Of a stretch of 64,000 bases of DNA, positions 44,562-55,823 are shown in pieces. The notes below the pieces were generated by a model. That model saw only the letters and a list, made by a program, of their open reading frames with translations. It had not been told where the DNA came from and did not search any database. This stretch comes from Mixophyes australis (Eukaryota; Chordata; Amphibia; Anura; Limnodynastidae). A program made the position numbers and the translations under genes. Positions within the stretch are counted from its first letter, which is position 1. Every line of letters begins with the position of its first letter. The stretch lies in contig JAVHZZ010000005.1 in assembly GCA_036250195.1 (NCBI GenBank), positions 75,759,505 to 75,823,504 of the forward strand, read 5' to 3'.

Positions 44562-45106
44562 ATACTATAACATATCACCATTTAAGCTCAAACATACATC
44601 ATTTTATAGTTTATTTTTACAAACCTTGAACACAGACAGTGAAATGCAAATGGGAGCCACAAAACTGAAACTGCAAAATCAAACCAGCGTCATTTCATGA
44701 TTGTACTGCAAAAACGTTAGAGGCTCTTGAATTGATCGAATTTCAAACAGTTTGAATTAATCAACACTACCATTTAGTCTTATATGAGATTTAAAATAAA
44801 AAATGTCAAGTTGTGTTGCTGTTGTTTGGAGTATTTTTTTATAGTGCTGTCTTCCTTTTTATTTTTTAATCATTTTAATACTCTTGGACAATGAAACATG
44901 TTTTAGTTCCCTAATGCCTACTATTATTAAAAAGTATTTGTAAACCATAAATACTTATTAGGATTCATACCTAAAATTTGGCCTTCATTCTTCATCAAGG
45001 ACTGTAATTGAGAAATATTAATATTAGCATTAATCAAACGTGAGAGTGGCAAAATAAAGAAATAAAGGTTGGATCAATTATTTAATTGTGTGACTAATGC
45101 ATAGTT

Positions 45107-45245
45107 ACCTACTCTCCTGGAATGTCCAGGAGACTGCTGAATTAGAGGATGCTGGTTCTCAACAGACAATTCTACTGCAATGTGGTTAGGGATAAGCTGT
45201 GATGACATCACCTATTCAAGCCACGCCCACCCCAATGAACACTAA
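45107..45245. mobile_element. Left part of a CCTCCCAAC/TA-family MITE
   Basis: TACCTACTCTCCTGGAATGT then CCAGGAGACTG. The right terminus is missing. Confidence 0.5.
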
Positions 45246-45445
45246 GCAAGTGTCAGTAATTAAACTTTAGTCTTTGTTATTCCACCTGTAGTGTACTTGT
45301 TCCACATGCTATGTGGAAACCAATGTAAGAAACCATATGTGGGATGATTCCTGAAAGTCACCACCCTCACCATTCCTTTCCAGTTATATAGTTGTGGAAT
45401 CTGTAGTGAGAATGTGACAAGTTGTAAAACATAGTAGTTCTAAAG

Positions 45446-45447
45446 AT

Positions 45448-45498
<51 letters not shown>

Positions 45499-45500
45499 TA
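45446..45500. repeat. (GATA)n microsatellite
   Basis: About 12 perfect GATA tetramers. Confidence 0.95.
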
Positions 45501-45607
45501 TGGGTGTTTCAAATGTGAGATATTTCTCTACTGTATCTTTAAAGGAAAGTGTGATCAAGCATTTACCTCACTTCAGCATAGTAAACAGTCCCAACCATAC
45601 CCCCCCA

Positions 45608-45690
45608 ACGCACACACACACACACACCACACACACACCACAAACACACACACACGCACACGCATACACACACACACACACACACACTAC
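45608..45690. repeat. (CA)n microsatellite, interrupted
   Basis: CA dinucleotides with CCAC, CAAAC and CGCA interruptions. Confidence 0.95.
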
Positions 45691-46845
45691 ACAGCCTGAC
45701 ATCCATGACTAAACGACTGCTTGAATTAGAAATCAGGGAGATACACACATGTATATAAAGTCAAACATATTTTATCCCTCCAGTTTCATCAGCCAATGAT
45801 TTATATATGTGTTACATAAGCCACCGTAACCTGTATAAATTTTTATGGTGCTGATGTAGAAAAGTGCTCTTGTTTAGAAGAGGTGAAGCATTTGTCTTGA
45901 AGGGGGAACATGGGGATTGAAAATAGAGCAAACTGCCAATTTGACATTGCTTGCTTCTACATATAATACTATCTCTGGCTGCAGAAAGACTTTCGGATGT
46001 TAACATTACAGAATTGTTGAGCCAGCAATTATCAGTTTAATGAGGTGTGGGTGGTAGAGGCATCTCAGGTAGTTGGTCTGTACAGCACAGATATTTGGCA
46101 GCAGAGAGGAGGGATGCACTGACATATTCTACCACAAGCTAGTTTTTGTGTTATGTATAACGCTGTATATGTATTATGAGGTATTTGAGTTCAGGAGACA
46201 TTTTTTTAGAAAATAAACAAATTAGATGTATTGATACTGCAATGCTTGGCCTCCTAGGATGTATGTGTTATATGTGGTATTATTATGTATGTTAACTATA
46301 TCATATATGTACATACTTAGGTCTGTCAGATTGTGCTACAGATAGAGCTAAAAATAGTGCAATCCAGTGCCTGTTGTTGAGTGTTTCAAACACACTTGAT
46401 TCTTCTAGCCCCACCCTACTTACATAGGAAATTATGACAGTGAACAGAGCTAATATGGCGCACTGTGGTACACTTTCATGGATTAGAGAAGCGCAGAGTT
46501 TTAATGCTGTTTTGTAGATCCCAGCTTTTATGGGATCCTCCATCCTACACAAACTAGCATAATTATTTCACGTCATGTGGTGTACTCTGGATTGACACTT
46601 TATTTACATTTCCAACTATATAAAATACACAAATTTAGACTTTCACAAAATGAACATTTACTGTAAAATCTTACCTACCAATAAAACAAATGTACATACT
46701 TGTATCTGTATGATACATGTTTGTGGAAGTGAATCATTCCACTATCAATAGTGGTTTCAAGACCCGGGATAGATAAAGAATATTCTGTGAACACGTGATG
46801 AAAATTGCATGTTAGGGAATAAAAGAGAGATATTATGTTTGCATA
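45691..46845. other. Unannotated stretch
   Basis: No recognised features. Confidence 0.5.
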
Positions 46846-47091
46846 CCCCCAACTGTCCTGATTTTGACAGGACAGTCCAGATTTGATGGGACCATGCTGC
46901 TATCCTTCAGGACGGCACTGTTTGCGAGTTTGGAGGTATGTTTCCATTCACCATGGAGAGCTGCTGCTACACAATAGAGGCAGAGGTCTGTGATGATTGT
47001 AGGGAGGTGAGTAACGGGCGGGGTAGTGTTTCAGAAGACAACAGGGAAGGCGTGGCTGTGTTCCGATTTAGAGATTTTAAATGTTGGGAGG
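46846..47091. mobile_element. MITE of the CCTCCCAAC/TA family
   Basis: CCCCCAACTGTCCTGATTTT at the start (after TA) and ATGTTGGGAGG at the end (before TA). Confidence 0.75.
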
Positions 47092-47226
47092 TATGTGTTA
47101 AACACTGACAATTTCAGGAAATTGCAGCATGACAATAATTCTAAATGCACTTGTAAATTTACTGTACATCAGAATGGATGAAGTAGAGGAAGGTTCACAT
47201 TTTGGAATGACCAAATGAAAGTCCTA

Positions 47227-48422
47227 GGGGTAAATGTATCAAGCTCCGATTTTGAAAATCCAGCGATTTACTTGCGGGTGTTTCATCTCGCAGATGTATT
47301 AAAGTGAGATTTGATGTAAAATCTCCAGAGATGTGTTTCTGTCAAAATTGCCATTTCCAAAATCGATAGAGATCAAAGTCCCGACTGTTTGCCACTCCAG
47401 TTATACAAGTCTCAAATGTATGAAGCTGCGATTGAGCTTGCTTTAAAAATCGCTAAATACAACATGCTGCATTCTAGCAGCGTGATTAGTAAACATATCA
47501 CTGTTACACTATCCTGCCTATAGAGCCGGAGGTCCGGCAGCTGTCAAAAGGGTAAAAATAGATAAATGTAATAAAAAAAAAAAAAAGCATGGCCCCCCCC
47601 CCATCCTACCACTATTAACCCTAGCGCTGCCAGTCTACTGCTGGTTACGTGAAAATCAGAGAGAAATTTGCGTGGGGTCCCCCCGATTTTCACTCAACCA
47701 GCACTAGGCAAACCAGCCGGGGTGGGTGGCCCTATAGCAGGGGGTCACATGGTAGGGGTCCCCCTGCCATAATGACACACCAACCCCAAGCTGTTCAGCA
47801 CTGGGCTGGATTCCCTAGGGAATGGTGTCCGATGAAAAAAGCGATCGGGCCCTCCCTCCAGGAAGACCCAGCCCAGTGCTGAAAGCACTAGGGCTTTCAG
47901 CTGCTATAGTGCCACCCACCTTGGCTGGTTTGCCTAGTGCTGGTTGAGTCAAAATCAGGGTGACCCCCCTCATTTTTTCCCAATTTTCACGCAACCAGCA
48001 GTAGGCTGGCAGCACTAGTGTTAACAGTAGTAGGACAGGGGGACCCCACGTTTTGTTTTTTGGTTTTTTTACATTTATCTATTTTTAAACTTTTGACAGC
48101 TGAGGGGACCTGTAGCTCTATAGACAGGGGCAGTGTAACAGTGATGTGTTTAATAAACACGCAGCTAGTAAGCAGCGTGTTGTCTATGGGATTTTTAACC
48201 TAAACACAGGAGGGTGTGCTAAACACGGGAGAGTTAGCTAAACACGGGACTGTTTGACATTGCAGCAAATCACCAGAGAGGACCAGCGATTTTGAAGATC
48301 AGAGTAAAATTCTTAGCTGAATACATCTGGCGACTTGGGGACTAAAATCGTTATAGTTATCAACCGCGATTTGCCGTGATTTGAAATCCTTGAAAAAAAT
48401 CAGACCTTGATAGATTTACCCC
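47227..48422. mobile_element. Large fold-back element, 1196 bp, 3-bp duplication
   Basis: Ends GGGGTAAATGTATCAAG and CTTGATAGATTTACCCC, flanked by CTA on both sides. The two halves are long inverted repeats: for instance AACCAGCACTAGGCAAACCA in the left arm pairs with TGGTTTGCCTAGTGCTGGTT in the right arm. No transposase is seen. The ends suggest the same PIF/Harbinger-like group as 28906-29093. Confidence 0.85.
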
Positions 48423-48474
48423 CTAGACATCACCCAGTTTTGGCATGTATTGGCAAGTGAGCAAGTTATGTAAC

Positions 48475-48841
48475 CAGGGCCGGTGCTAGGATCCATGGCG
48501 CCCTAGGCATTTTTAAAAAATCGGCGCCCCCCCCCCCGCAAAAATCTCTCCTTACCTTGTCTCACCACTGCCGCCTCTCTGCTCCGTCTCCTCCCCTCCA
48601 CTCACTGACACTAGTAAGTGGAGGGGAGGAGACGGAGCAGAGAGGCGGCGGTGGTGACAAAATAGCCTCTCTCCCCCCTCCCCGTGCATCTGAATGCTGT
48701 GCGGCGGCCGTGACAGGTATGGTCAGCGGTCGCCGCACAGTTTTAAAGTCATTTAGTATTCTGTGGCGCCCTCCAGGCTCCCTCCAGAGCCCGGCGCCCT
48801 AGGCAAGTGTCTAACCTTGCCTAATGGGAGCGCCGGGCCTG
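48475..48841. mobile_element. hAT-type MITE with perfect 8-bp duplication (long copy)
   Basis: Ends CAGGGCCGGTGCTAGG and GGAGCGCCGGGCCTG. TATGTAAC flanks both sides (48467-48474 and 48842-48849). An internal palindrome at about 48566-48656 has arms including CCGTCTCCTCCCCTCCACT. It is the same family as 60362-60521. Confidence 0.92.
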
Positions 48842-48849
48842 TATGTAAC

Positions 48850-50640
48850 ACAGTTCAAAAAACAAATGAGTTGACGTGGTTCTGGAAAGAAGGGACCAAC
48901 ACACCTCCGAGCCAACAGGTATAGCAAAGTTTGGTTGAAGTCGCTTTTGCTAAAACAGTTACTACCCGTAGCTAAATCAGAAGGGTCAAAGACAGGGAAT
49001 GTTATGTGAATTTGTTCAGTAAAGACACTCACTTTAGTTCATTTGTGAATTTGTGTAATTACAGAAGTTTAATTAATTGAGACACTATGATTTATTGGTT
49101 AATAAGGGATATAGAACTATATTTACTTGGTTACCTGTGTCCAGTTTTCATAAATGCCCCTCACACATAGAACATAAGTGTAATGGGCATTTTTTAATTC
49201 AATCTTACCCAGGGATCTTTAACCAGCCACATCCCATCACTGTAAAACGTTTCGTCCAGCTTACTACTGTAGCTGTTGGTGGACTATGCAGTGTATCTTA
49301 GTTACTTAATTCATTATTGTTAACTGTGAAGCAAATTACAATCACACTGAGGTGGGCAATTATTGCAGAGAAGGTGCATCATACAGTCCCTGACATGATC
49401 ATTCAGACAGCAGCTGTTATGAATAATCTAGGGAAATGACACCCAACATGAATATATTGATGCAGCAACAAAACTGTGTGAATTAAAGGGAAAATTCTGC
49501 AACATGAAAATTAGATGTAATACAGGAAAACATTATTGCATCATTATTTCTAAATTTTATGGATGTTCTCCTTTAAGTTTAATCTGTATTTTGGTGTATG
49601 CATGGAATGTTAAACACTAAATATTAAATTGTGTTGCTTATTGCTCAGTAATAATACTAATTCTGTACAAGCAAATACATTATTTACCTGTAAATACACT
49701 TTTGTTATCCGACTGACAGCAAGTCTTGTATGTAATTTTCCACAAAGGTAGCCTTTAAAAGGTTGCAATATCTCCTTTTCTGCCTTGAGAACAAGACATG
49801 TAGTGAAATCAATTCCTGGCAAATGCCTGCCTTACGGTGGCTTTTTGTTCTGTGACCTGAATTCACTGGAAGCTGCACGATAGAGAGCAAATGTTTTCTT
49901 TTTTTCTCAAATGACTGAAGGTGATAACAATGCACAGACCGCTTGTGGTTGTAGCAGATGAGGAAGTGTGTCAGTGGTGTGAAAGGTTCCTGGTATTCCA
50001 GGCTTGTGTAACTGAGAAGGCCTATGCACTTTGCAAACCCATGAAGCGATTGTAAGCTTCAGTCACACAAAGTGTTGTCAGCGTTGTACAACAATGCAGG
50101 CAAAGAGGATAGATTGCTCTTTTAGCTATATCAAATTATGTGGCTTAGGGGGAAATTACATTTTTATCACTACTTTGTTTTTCTTCTCAGGCTGACTAGC
50201 AAGGCTATTTTAGCAGTTGTGTAACTACCTGAATCCTGGGGGTGGATTAACAATCTAGAAGCATAAATGTCGGGCAAATTTTTTTTTATCTCTTACTTGG
50301 TGTTTTTAGATTTCGTTTTGATTTATTTTCTTATTCCTTTAATTTGTTGTTATTAAGCATTCATGCAGCCATAATACTCCATCACCTGAGTTCTACACTG
50401 GTGGGTACCACTCTAAAATGCTGGTTATAGATATAGATTATTGATCCCTATGTAGCATGTGCACAAGAGGGCTAGCAAACTCAGTCCCAGCCAAAAACTA
50501 TGACCGATGGTATCTCACGACTACCCTGACGATAAACATCAGTGACAACACTAGTGTGTTCTTCACCTATTGCATCCCCCTTTCCCTTAAAGGAAGTTGT
50601 GTTTTCCTGTATGTGTTTATCAACAAGGGATTGACTGGGA
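48850..50640. other. Unannotated stretch
   Basis: No recognised exon or repeat. Confidence 0.5.
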
Positions 50641-50944
50641 TATAACAGACTTAAAAACACAAAAGGCAAGGAAATGTCATGCCAGATATAGCAATAGTCA
50701 AACAGATGTGGCACAAATCAGTGTCTGAAGGCTAGGTCAGGGTCAAGCTAGGGTCAGTTAAGCATTGATTTTACCGAAACAGCTTCCAGAAGAATAGTCA
50801 AAGCCAAGGAAAGAGGAAGCATATAAAGGAGAAGATCGGGAGTCAGGCAGGGTCAAAGCACCAGAAGAAACACAGGGCACCTAGTGACCCTTAAAAGTCT
50901 ATAATGCCTATATATTTGAGCACCTTCAGGTGCAACAAACAAGG
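50641..50944 (-). other. Possible gypsy 3' untranslated region or LTR remnant
   Basis: Lies directly downstream (minus strand) of the chromodomain relic and has repeated GTCAGGGTC/GGGTCAA blocks. LTR boundaries are not identified. Confidence 0.3.
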
Positions 50945-51850
50945 AAGTGCCTTAGGTTTTTTTGGGATAATGAGAAAGGAGCGACTAGCATGAAGATTCT
51001 AAGTAGATATCTTGGAAATCTCTTCCAGAGCGTATATCTTTTAGTAAACCTAAGATTGCAAGGGCCCTCAATGAAAATGAGAATCCAAGGTTTTCTGGAC
51101 ATCATATTTTAGGTGAGCAGATTATGCTTTAAGTTTTTATGTAAAAGACAAATGGCTGGAAAAGAGGAATTAAATATTTTTACAATTGTCAGTAAATAGG
51201 GAACTTGCACCGCGACTTGAAGAATGATTTCAATGACCTTATAAGGTCCAATTATTTGGGACTAAATTTTTCAGAATGTATTCCAAGCTAGCTTTGCTAA
51301 GAGTCACATTCAATCTCCAAATTGATAGTGAGGAGACATGGATCGATGTTAGCACGTTTATTTTTAGAAGGTTCTGATTTTATAAACATATACTTGAACC
51401 TCTTTCCAGATTTTAGTCAATAGAGTTTGCTTTCAACATGTTTGATGTATAATAAAATTAAAAAGACTTTGTACTTTGGATGCCTGCCATAAACACCAAA
51501 AAAAATTATAAAATCCAAATAGATGAAAAGGAACTTTTATCACAAGCAAACTGGACCCAAGGCAGTACATTTGCCCAGACTGACTGGTATTAAGAGGTGC
51601 AACAACAAAAATAATGTTCTAACATTATTGTTCACTTTTTCTGTCTGTTCATTGGTTTGTGGGTGATAGGTTAATGACAAGAATAATCAAAGAAAAAGAG
51701 ACTTTGACAGGCAATTCAAAATGCAACTTCTACCCAGTTTTATGTCCTCTAAAGTCAGCTAAATTGCAATTCATAAATCCTTTGTACAGTTCAAATCATT
51801 GTCACAATTTAGTTTGTGAAAAATATACATTTGAATCATTTTCCCAAGAC
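50945..51850 (-). pseudogene. Ty3/gypsy (chromovirus) integrase end and chromodomain, decayed
   Basis: Read on the minus strand. At about 51650 the frame shows YHPQTNEQTEKVN, the integrase segment with the catalytic glutamate (family form HPQTNGQTER). Next comes LPWVQFACDKS near 51560. QIIGPYKVIEII with the GPY/F motif follows at about 51260. Last is a chromodomain-like stretch (51106 down to 50945) with LDSHFH and a terminal NLHASR. Several in-frame stops and frame changes interrupt it. The chromodomain marks the chromovirus branch, whose integrase is targeted to histone marks. Together with 57440-58300, in the same order and orientation, it may be one element split by later insertions. Confidence 0.75.
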
Positions 51851-51881
51851 ACTGGTTTTAGTGTAAAATATAATAAATATA

Positions 51882-53050
51882 TACACTATATGGACAAAAG
51901 TATTTGGCCACACCTGTAAAATATTGAATTAAACTGTTTCAATCACACCCGTTGCCAGAGGTGTATAAAATCAAGCACCTAGCCATGCATTCTCCATTTG
52001 CAAATATTTGTGATACAAAATAGGTCATTCTGAAGAACTCAGTAATTTCAAGCGTGGTACTGTGATAGGATGCCACTTTTGCAATAAGATGGTTCGTGAA
52101 ATTTCATCTCTGCTGGATATTCCACGGTCAACTGTCAGTGATATTATTAGAAAGTGGAAGCGTTTAGGAACAATAGCAACTCAACCATGAAGCGAAAGAC
52201 CATGTAAAATTACAGAGCGGGGTCAACGACTGCTAAGGCGCATGGTGCGTAAAAGTCGCCAACACTCTGCTAATTCCATACCTGAAGAGCTCCGAACTTC
52301 CACTGGCATTAATATAAGAACAAAAACGGTGCAGCGGGAGTTTAATTGAACGGGTTCTTATGGCCAAGCAGCTGCATGCAAGCCTCACATCACCAAGACC
52401 AGTGCCAAGCGTCGGATGAAGTGGTGTAAAGTACACCGACACTGGACTCTGGAGCAGTGGAAACGTGTTCTGTGGAGTGACAAGTCACGCTTTTCTTTTG
52501 GGCAGTCAGATGGGCAAGTCTGGGTTTGGCGAACACCGGGAGAATGTTACCTGTATGTCTGCGTTATGCCAATTGTGAAGTTTGCTGGAGAAGGGATGAT
52601 GGTATGGGGCTGTTTTTCAGGGTTTGGGCTAGGCTCCTTATCTCCAGTGAAGGGCAATCTTAATGCTTCAGCATACCAAGTCATTTTGGACAATGCTATG
52701 TTTCCAACTTTGTGGCAACAATTTGGGGAAGGTACTTTTTATTCCAAAATGACTGTGCCCCAGTGCACAAAGCAAGAACTACAAAGACATGGTTTGATGA
52801 GTTTGTTGTGGAAGAACTTGACTGGCCCGCACAGAGCCCTGACCTCAACCTTTGAACACCTTTGGGATGAACTGGAACAGAGATTGTGAGCCTTGTCGTC
52901 CAAAATCAATGCCTGACCTCATAAATGCTCTACAGAATGAATGAGCAAAAATTCCCATAGAAACACTTCAACATCTTGTGGAAAGCCTTCCAAGAACAGT
53001 GGAAGCTGTTATCGCTGCAAATGGGGACCAACTCCATATTAAAGTATATG
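51882..53050 (+). mobile_element. Tc1-like transposon, right end missing
   Basis: The left terminal repeat TACACTATATGGACAAAAGT begins after TA. The transposase relic occupies 52020-53030. The right part stops in CCAACTCCATATTAAAG without the expected inverted terminus, so the element is truncated next to the Penelope-like element's downstream region. Confidence 0.85.
52020..53030 (+). pseudogene. Tc1-like transposase, broken
   Basis: The N-terminal helix-turn-helix region is recognisable (52070-52190, DIIRKWKR-like) and is ended by an in-frame TGA at 52188-52190. The catalytic part is open from 52416 to 52889: RVLWSDKSRFSFG holds the second catalytic aspartate region, followed by GEGMMVWGCFSGFG. 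The expected DNAPVH block is replaced by out-of-phase sequence near 52760. The PDLNP and HLWDELE motifs near 52838-52880 are in two different frames, so at least two frame changes are present. It is a non-functional relic. Confidence 0.85.
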
Positions 53051-53060
53051 TATATCTATC

Positions 53061-53118
53061 CTACGTGTTTTAGCCGTTTAGGCTTCCTCATGGATAAGAG
53101 TATCGTAGTCCCTCGTGC
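53061..53118 (-). ncRNA. Possible hammerhead-ribozyme relic of a Penelope-like element
   Basis: On the minus strand CATGAGGAAGCC, a short loop, then GGCTAAAAC and ACGTAG. This resembles a hammerhead core (CUGAUGA, stem II, GAAAC) with changes in both core strings; the outer CTACG/CGTAG can pair. Penelope-like elements are known to carry hammerhead motifs in their terminal regions. It lies downstream of the coding relic at 53620-55740 on the same strand. The mutated core makes self-cleavage unlikely. Confidence 0.3.
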
Positions 53119-53441
53119 ATATATATGTGTGTGATTGTCAATTGTCTATCACAGTTGTCCTTAATGGGTATACACCCTCTGTTCTCAAATTGTCCAGTTG
53201 TATAGGAACTTTATTCTTCCCACTGGATCTCAGTTAGTAGGTGTGTGATCAAGCCAATTAAAGATATAGAAAAACATGTGATATCTTTAATCATATGTTA
53301 TTATTTTGTATTTTACATAAATAGACTACAATAACAAAGAATATTTTCATACCAATAGTGTAGTATCGATAGAATTAACTAGACCTATATATCTATAATT
53401 TCTTCTAGTGATGTTAATATTCAATTGTTTTGAGATACTAA

Positions 53442-53616
53442 GGGCTAGATTTACTAAGCTGCGGGTTTGAAAAAGTGGGGATGTTGCCTATAGCAACCAA
53501 TCAGATTCTAGCTTTCATTTATTTAGTACCTTCTACAAAATGACAGCTAGAATCTGATTGGTTGCTATAGGCAACATCCCCACTTTTTCAAACCCGCAGC
53601 TTAGTAAATCTAGCCC
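53442..53616. mobile_element. Palindromic MITE with TAA duplication
   Basis: GGGCTAGATTTACTAAGC at the start and the exact inverse at the end, flanked by TAA on both sides. The arms include GTTGCCTATAGCAACCAATC. A diverged second copy lies at 59272-59445. TAA fits the TWA target of PIF/Harbinger elements. Confidence 0.9.
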
Positions 53617-53619
53617 TAA

Positions 53620-55740
53620 GTATGGAATAGATAGGGATTACTCTTATAATGAAGTATCATAATCCTTTGTAGGTTTATTTTATCTCTCTAAAAAAACTTC
53701 CCAAGTCAAAATCTATATTCAATCCTCTCTGGGCTAGAGTGGAAACATCAAAAAATCAACCTAGCTTCCTCTCTGGATATTTGTGTAAGATGGGTCACCC
53801 CCCCGCCAAGATTTTTTAATTTTCCTTATGCCTATAAAATTTAAACTTGATGTATCAGCATTGATTGTGAGAGAATAATGGTGTGATACACTGTGGGTCT
53901 CAACTTTACTCTTGATATTTCAACAGTATTCACTGATTCTAGTCTTCAAACCTTTTATGGTCGTCCGATATATTGTAAACCGCACGGACATGTTAGGAGA
54001 TACACTGTCCCTGTGCTGTCACAGGTCATCTTATCTTTAATGTGAAATTTTCTCCCATTTGAGGTAGAGACAAGTTCTGTCGTGGGTTTGGTGCTACTGG
54101 CATGAGTGATCCTGCAAGCCTGACATTAAGTGCAGTGATAAAATCCTGCTTCAGCCAGGTGCCACCCCCATTATTGCCTTTGATGGGGATAGCACCCTTA
54201 ACCAGTGTGTTCTTTAAGTTTTGACTCTTCTTATACACAACTAGCGGTTTATCTGGTATCAGACCTTGTAATTTGTCATCCCCTAATAAGATGGGCCAGT
54301 GTCTCTGCACTATCCTTCTAAAGTTGAACGCTTGGTCGCTATACCTTGTAATGAATCTGACTGTCTTTGTATCTTCTGATTTTTAATCTCGACCATTCAG
54401 AAGCTCTTGTCTATCAAGATGTTTCATTTTTTGAAACTGTTCGTTTACCATTACTGGATCATATTTCCCTTCAATAAACTTCTCCCTCATCTCCCCTGCC
54501 TGTCTCACATAATCCTTATTTTTAGAACAACCCGTAGGAATTACCCACTAGGGATACTGCGTAGCCAGCTGATGTGTTGATTGCTTGTTGCTGATATATG
54601 ATTATTGCAATCAACTGGTTTTTGAAATGTTGTATTTTCTAATCTTCCATTTTCTATGAATATCTCTAAATCAAGAAATTCTATTCTCTCACTACTTATG
54701 GTGGCTGTGAACTGCAAATTAAGAGAATTCGTATTGATGTATTGAATAAACAAGTCTAGATTCTCTCTGTCTCCAGTTCAAATACAAATCACGTCATCTA
54801 TGTAACGTCTCCACTCTGATATGTATTTGGCAAATGGATTATTCTGCCAAATAGTATGGTTTTCCCATTGAGCGACAAAAAGATTTGCATATCCTGGCAC
54901 AAATCGTGTCCCCATAGCGGTATCCCGCGTTTGTCTGTAATATTTTCCCTCAAATCAAAAGTAATTATGTTGTAGGATAAACATAATTGCTTCTACGATG
55001 AATTTGATTCAAAGTGAAATTAATGTAGACTCTTTGTGTAACATCTTCCCTATAAACTCAGGTTACGTCACAGGTCATCATTAAAAAACCTTCCTGCTAT
55101 TCAGTTTCTTCTAGCAGATTTAATACTTGTGTGGTGTCCTCGAAATAACTTCTTTGTTGGGTCACTAGTGACTGCAAAAATTTGGCAATATACTCTGACA
55201 GATTTGCTGATAATGATCCAATCCCAGACACAATTGGTCTGCCAGGGGGATTGATTAGATCTTTATGGATCTTGGGCAAGAAGTAAAAATACTGGGAGTA
55301 TGGGTGTTTTTATGCCTAGATTTCTTTCTTATTGATAATTCCATGCCCTAGACTATTGCTTAGTACATTCTTTAATTCCTTTTGATATTAATTTGTAGGG
55401 TCTTTTTGTAATAATTGATATGTTTCTTGATCACTCAATAACCTATGAGCTTCTTATAAATAGAAGGATTTGTCCATTAGAACTATTCCCCCAACCTTGT
55501 CGGCCGGATTGATGACCAACTCTGTATTCTCACTCAATTCATGTAGACCTTCCTGTTCTGACCTGCTTGAATTCTGTCTTTTCTTTTTGGGGAAATTCAT
55601 TCTCTCCAAATGAGCTTCCACCATTCTTTGAAAAGTTTCAATGTACGGACCTTTTAAGTATCTGGGATAAAATGAAAATTTCAGACCTTTATTCAGTGCT
55701 TTAATCTGGTTTTGTGTAAGTGAATGCTTGCTCAGATTAA
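53620..55740 (-). pseudogene. Penelope-like element: reverse transcriptase plus GIY-YIG endonuclease, decayed
   Basis: On the minus strand, from 55740 downward, the frame shows: an N-terminal region (NPADKVGGIVLMD near 55500); PKIHKDLINPPGRPIVSG at about 55280-55225; the catalytic box YIDDV at 54804-54790; FLDLEI...TTFQKPVD near 54650; RHWPIL...KNTLVKGAI near 54300-54190; and an endonuclease portion with TTIKGLKTRISEY followed by SWRGGD near 53805. This order is that of Penelope-like retroelements, which integrate with a GIY-YIG nuclease. Several stops and frame shifts break it. Minus-strand frames at 55097-55279, 54541-54753 and 54026-54310 are surviving pieces. Confidence 0.85.
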
Positions 55741-55761
55741 AAATTCCTTCTGCTTTTATAT

Positions 55762-55764
55762 GTG

Positions 55765-55816
<52 letters not shown>
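55762..55816. repeat. (AT)n microsatellite
   Basis: AT dinucleotides with ATGTATAT interruptions, adjoining the upstream end of the Penelope-like relic. Confidence 0.95.
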
Positions 55817-55823
<7 letters not shown>

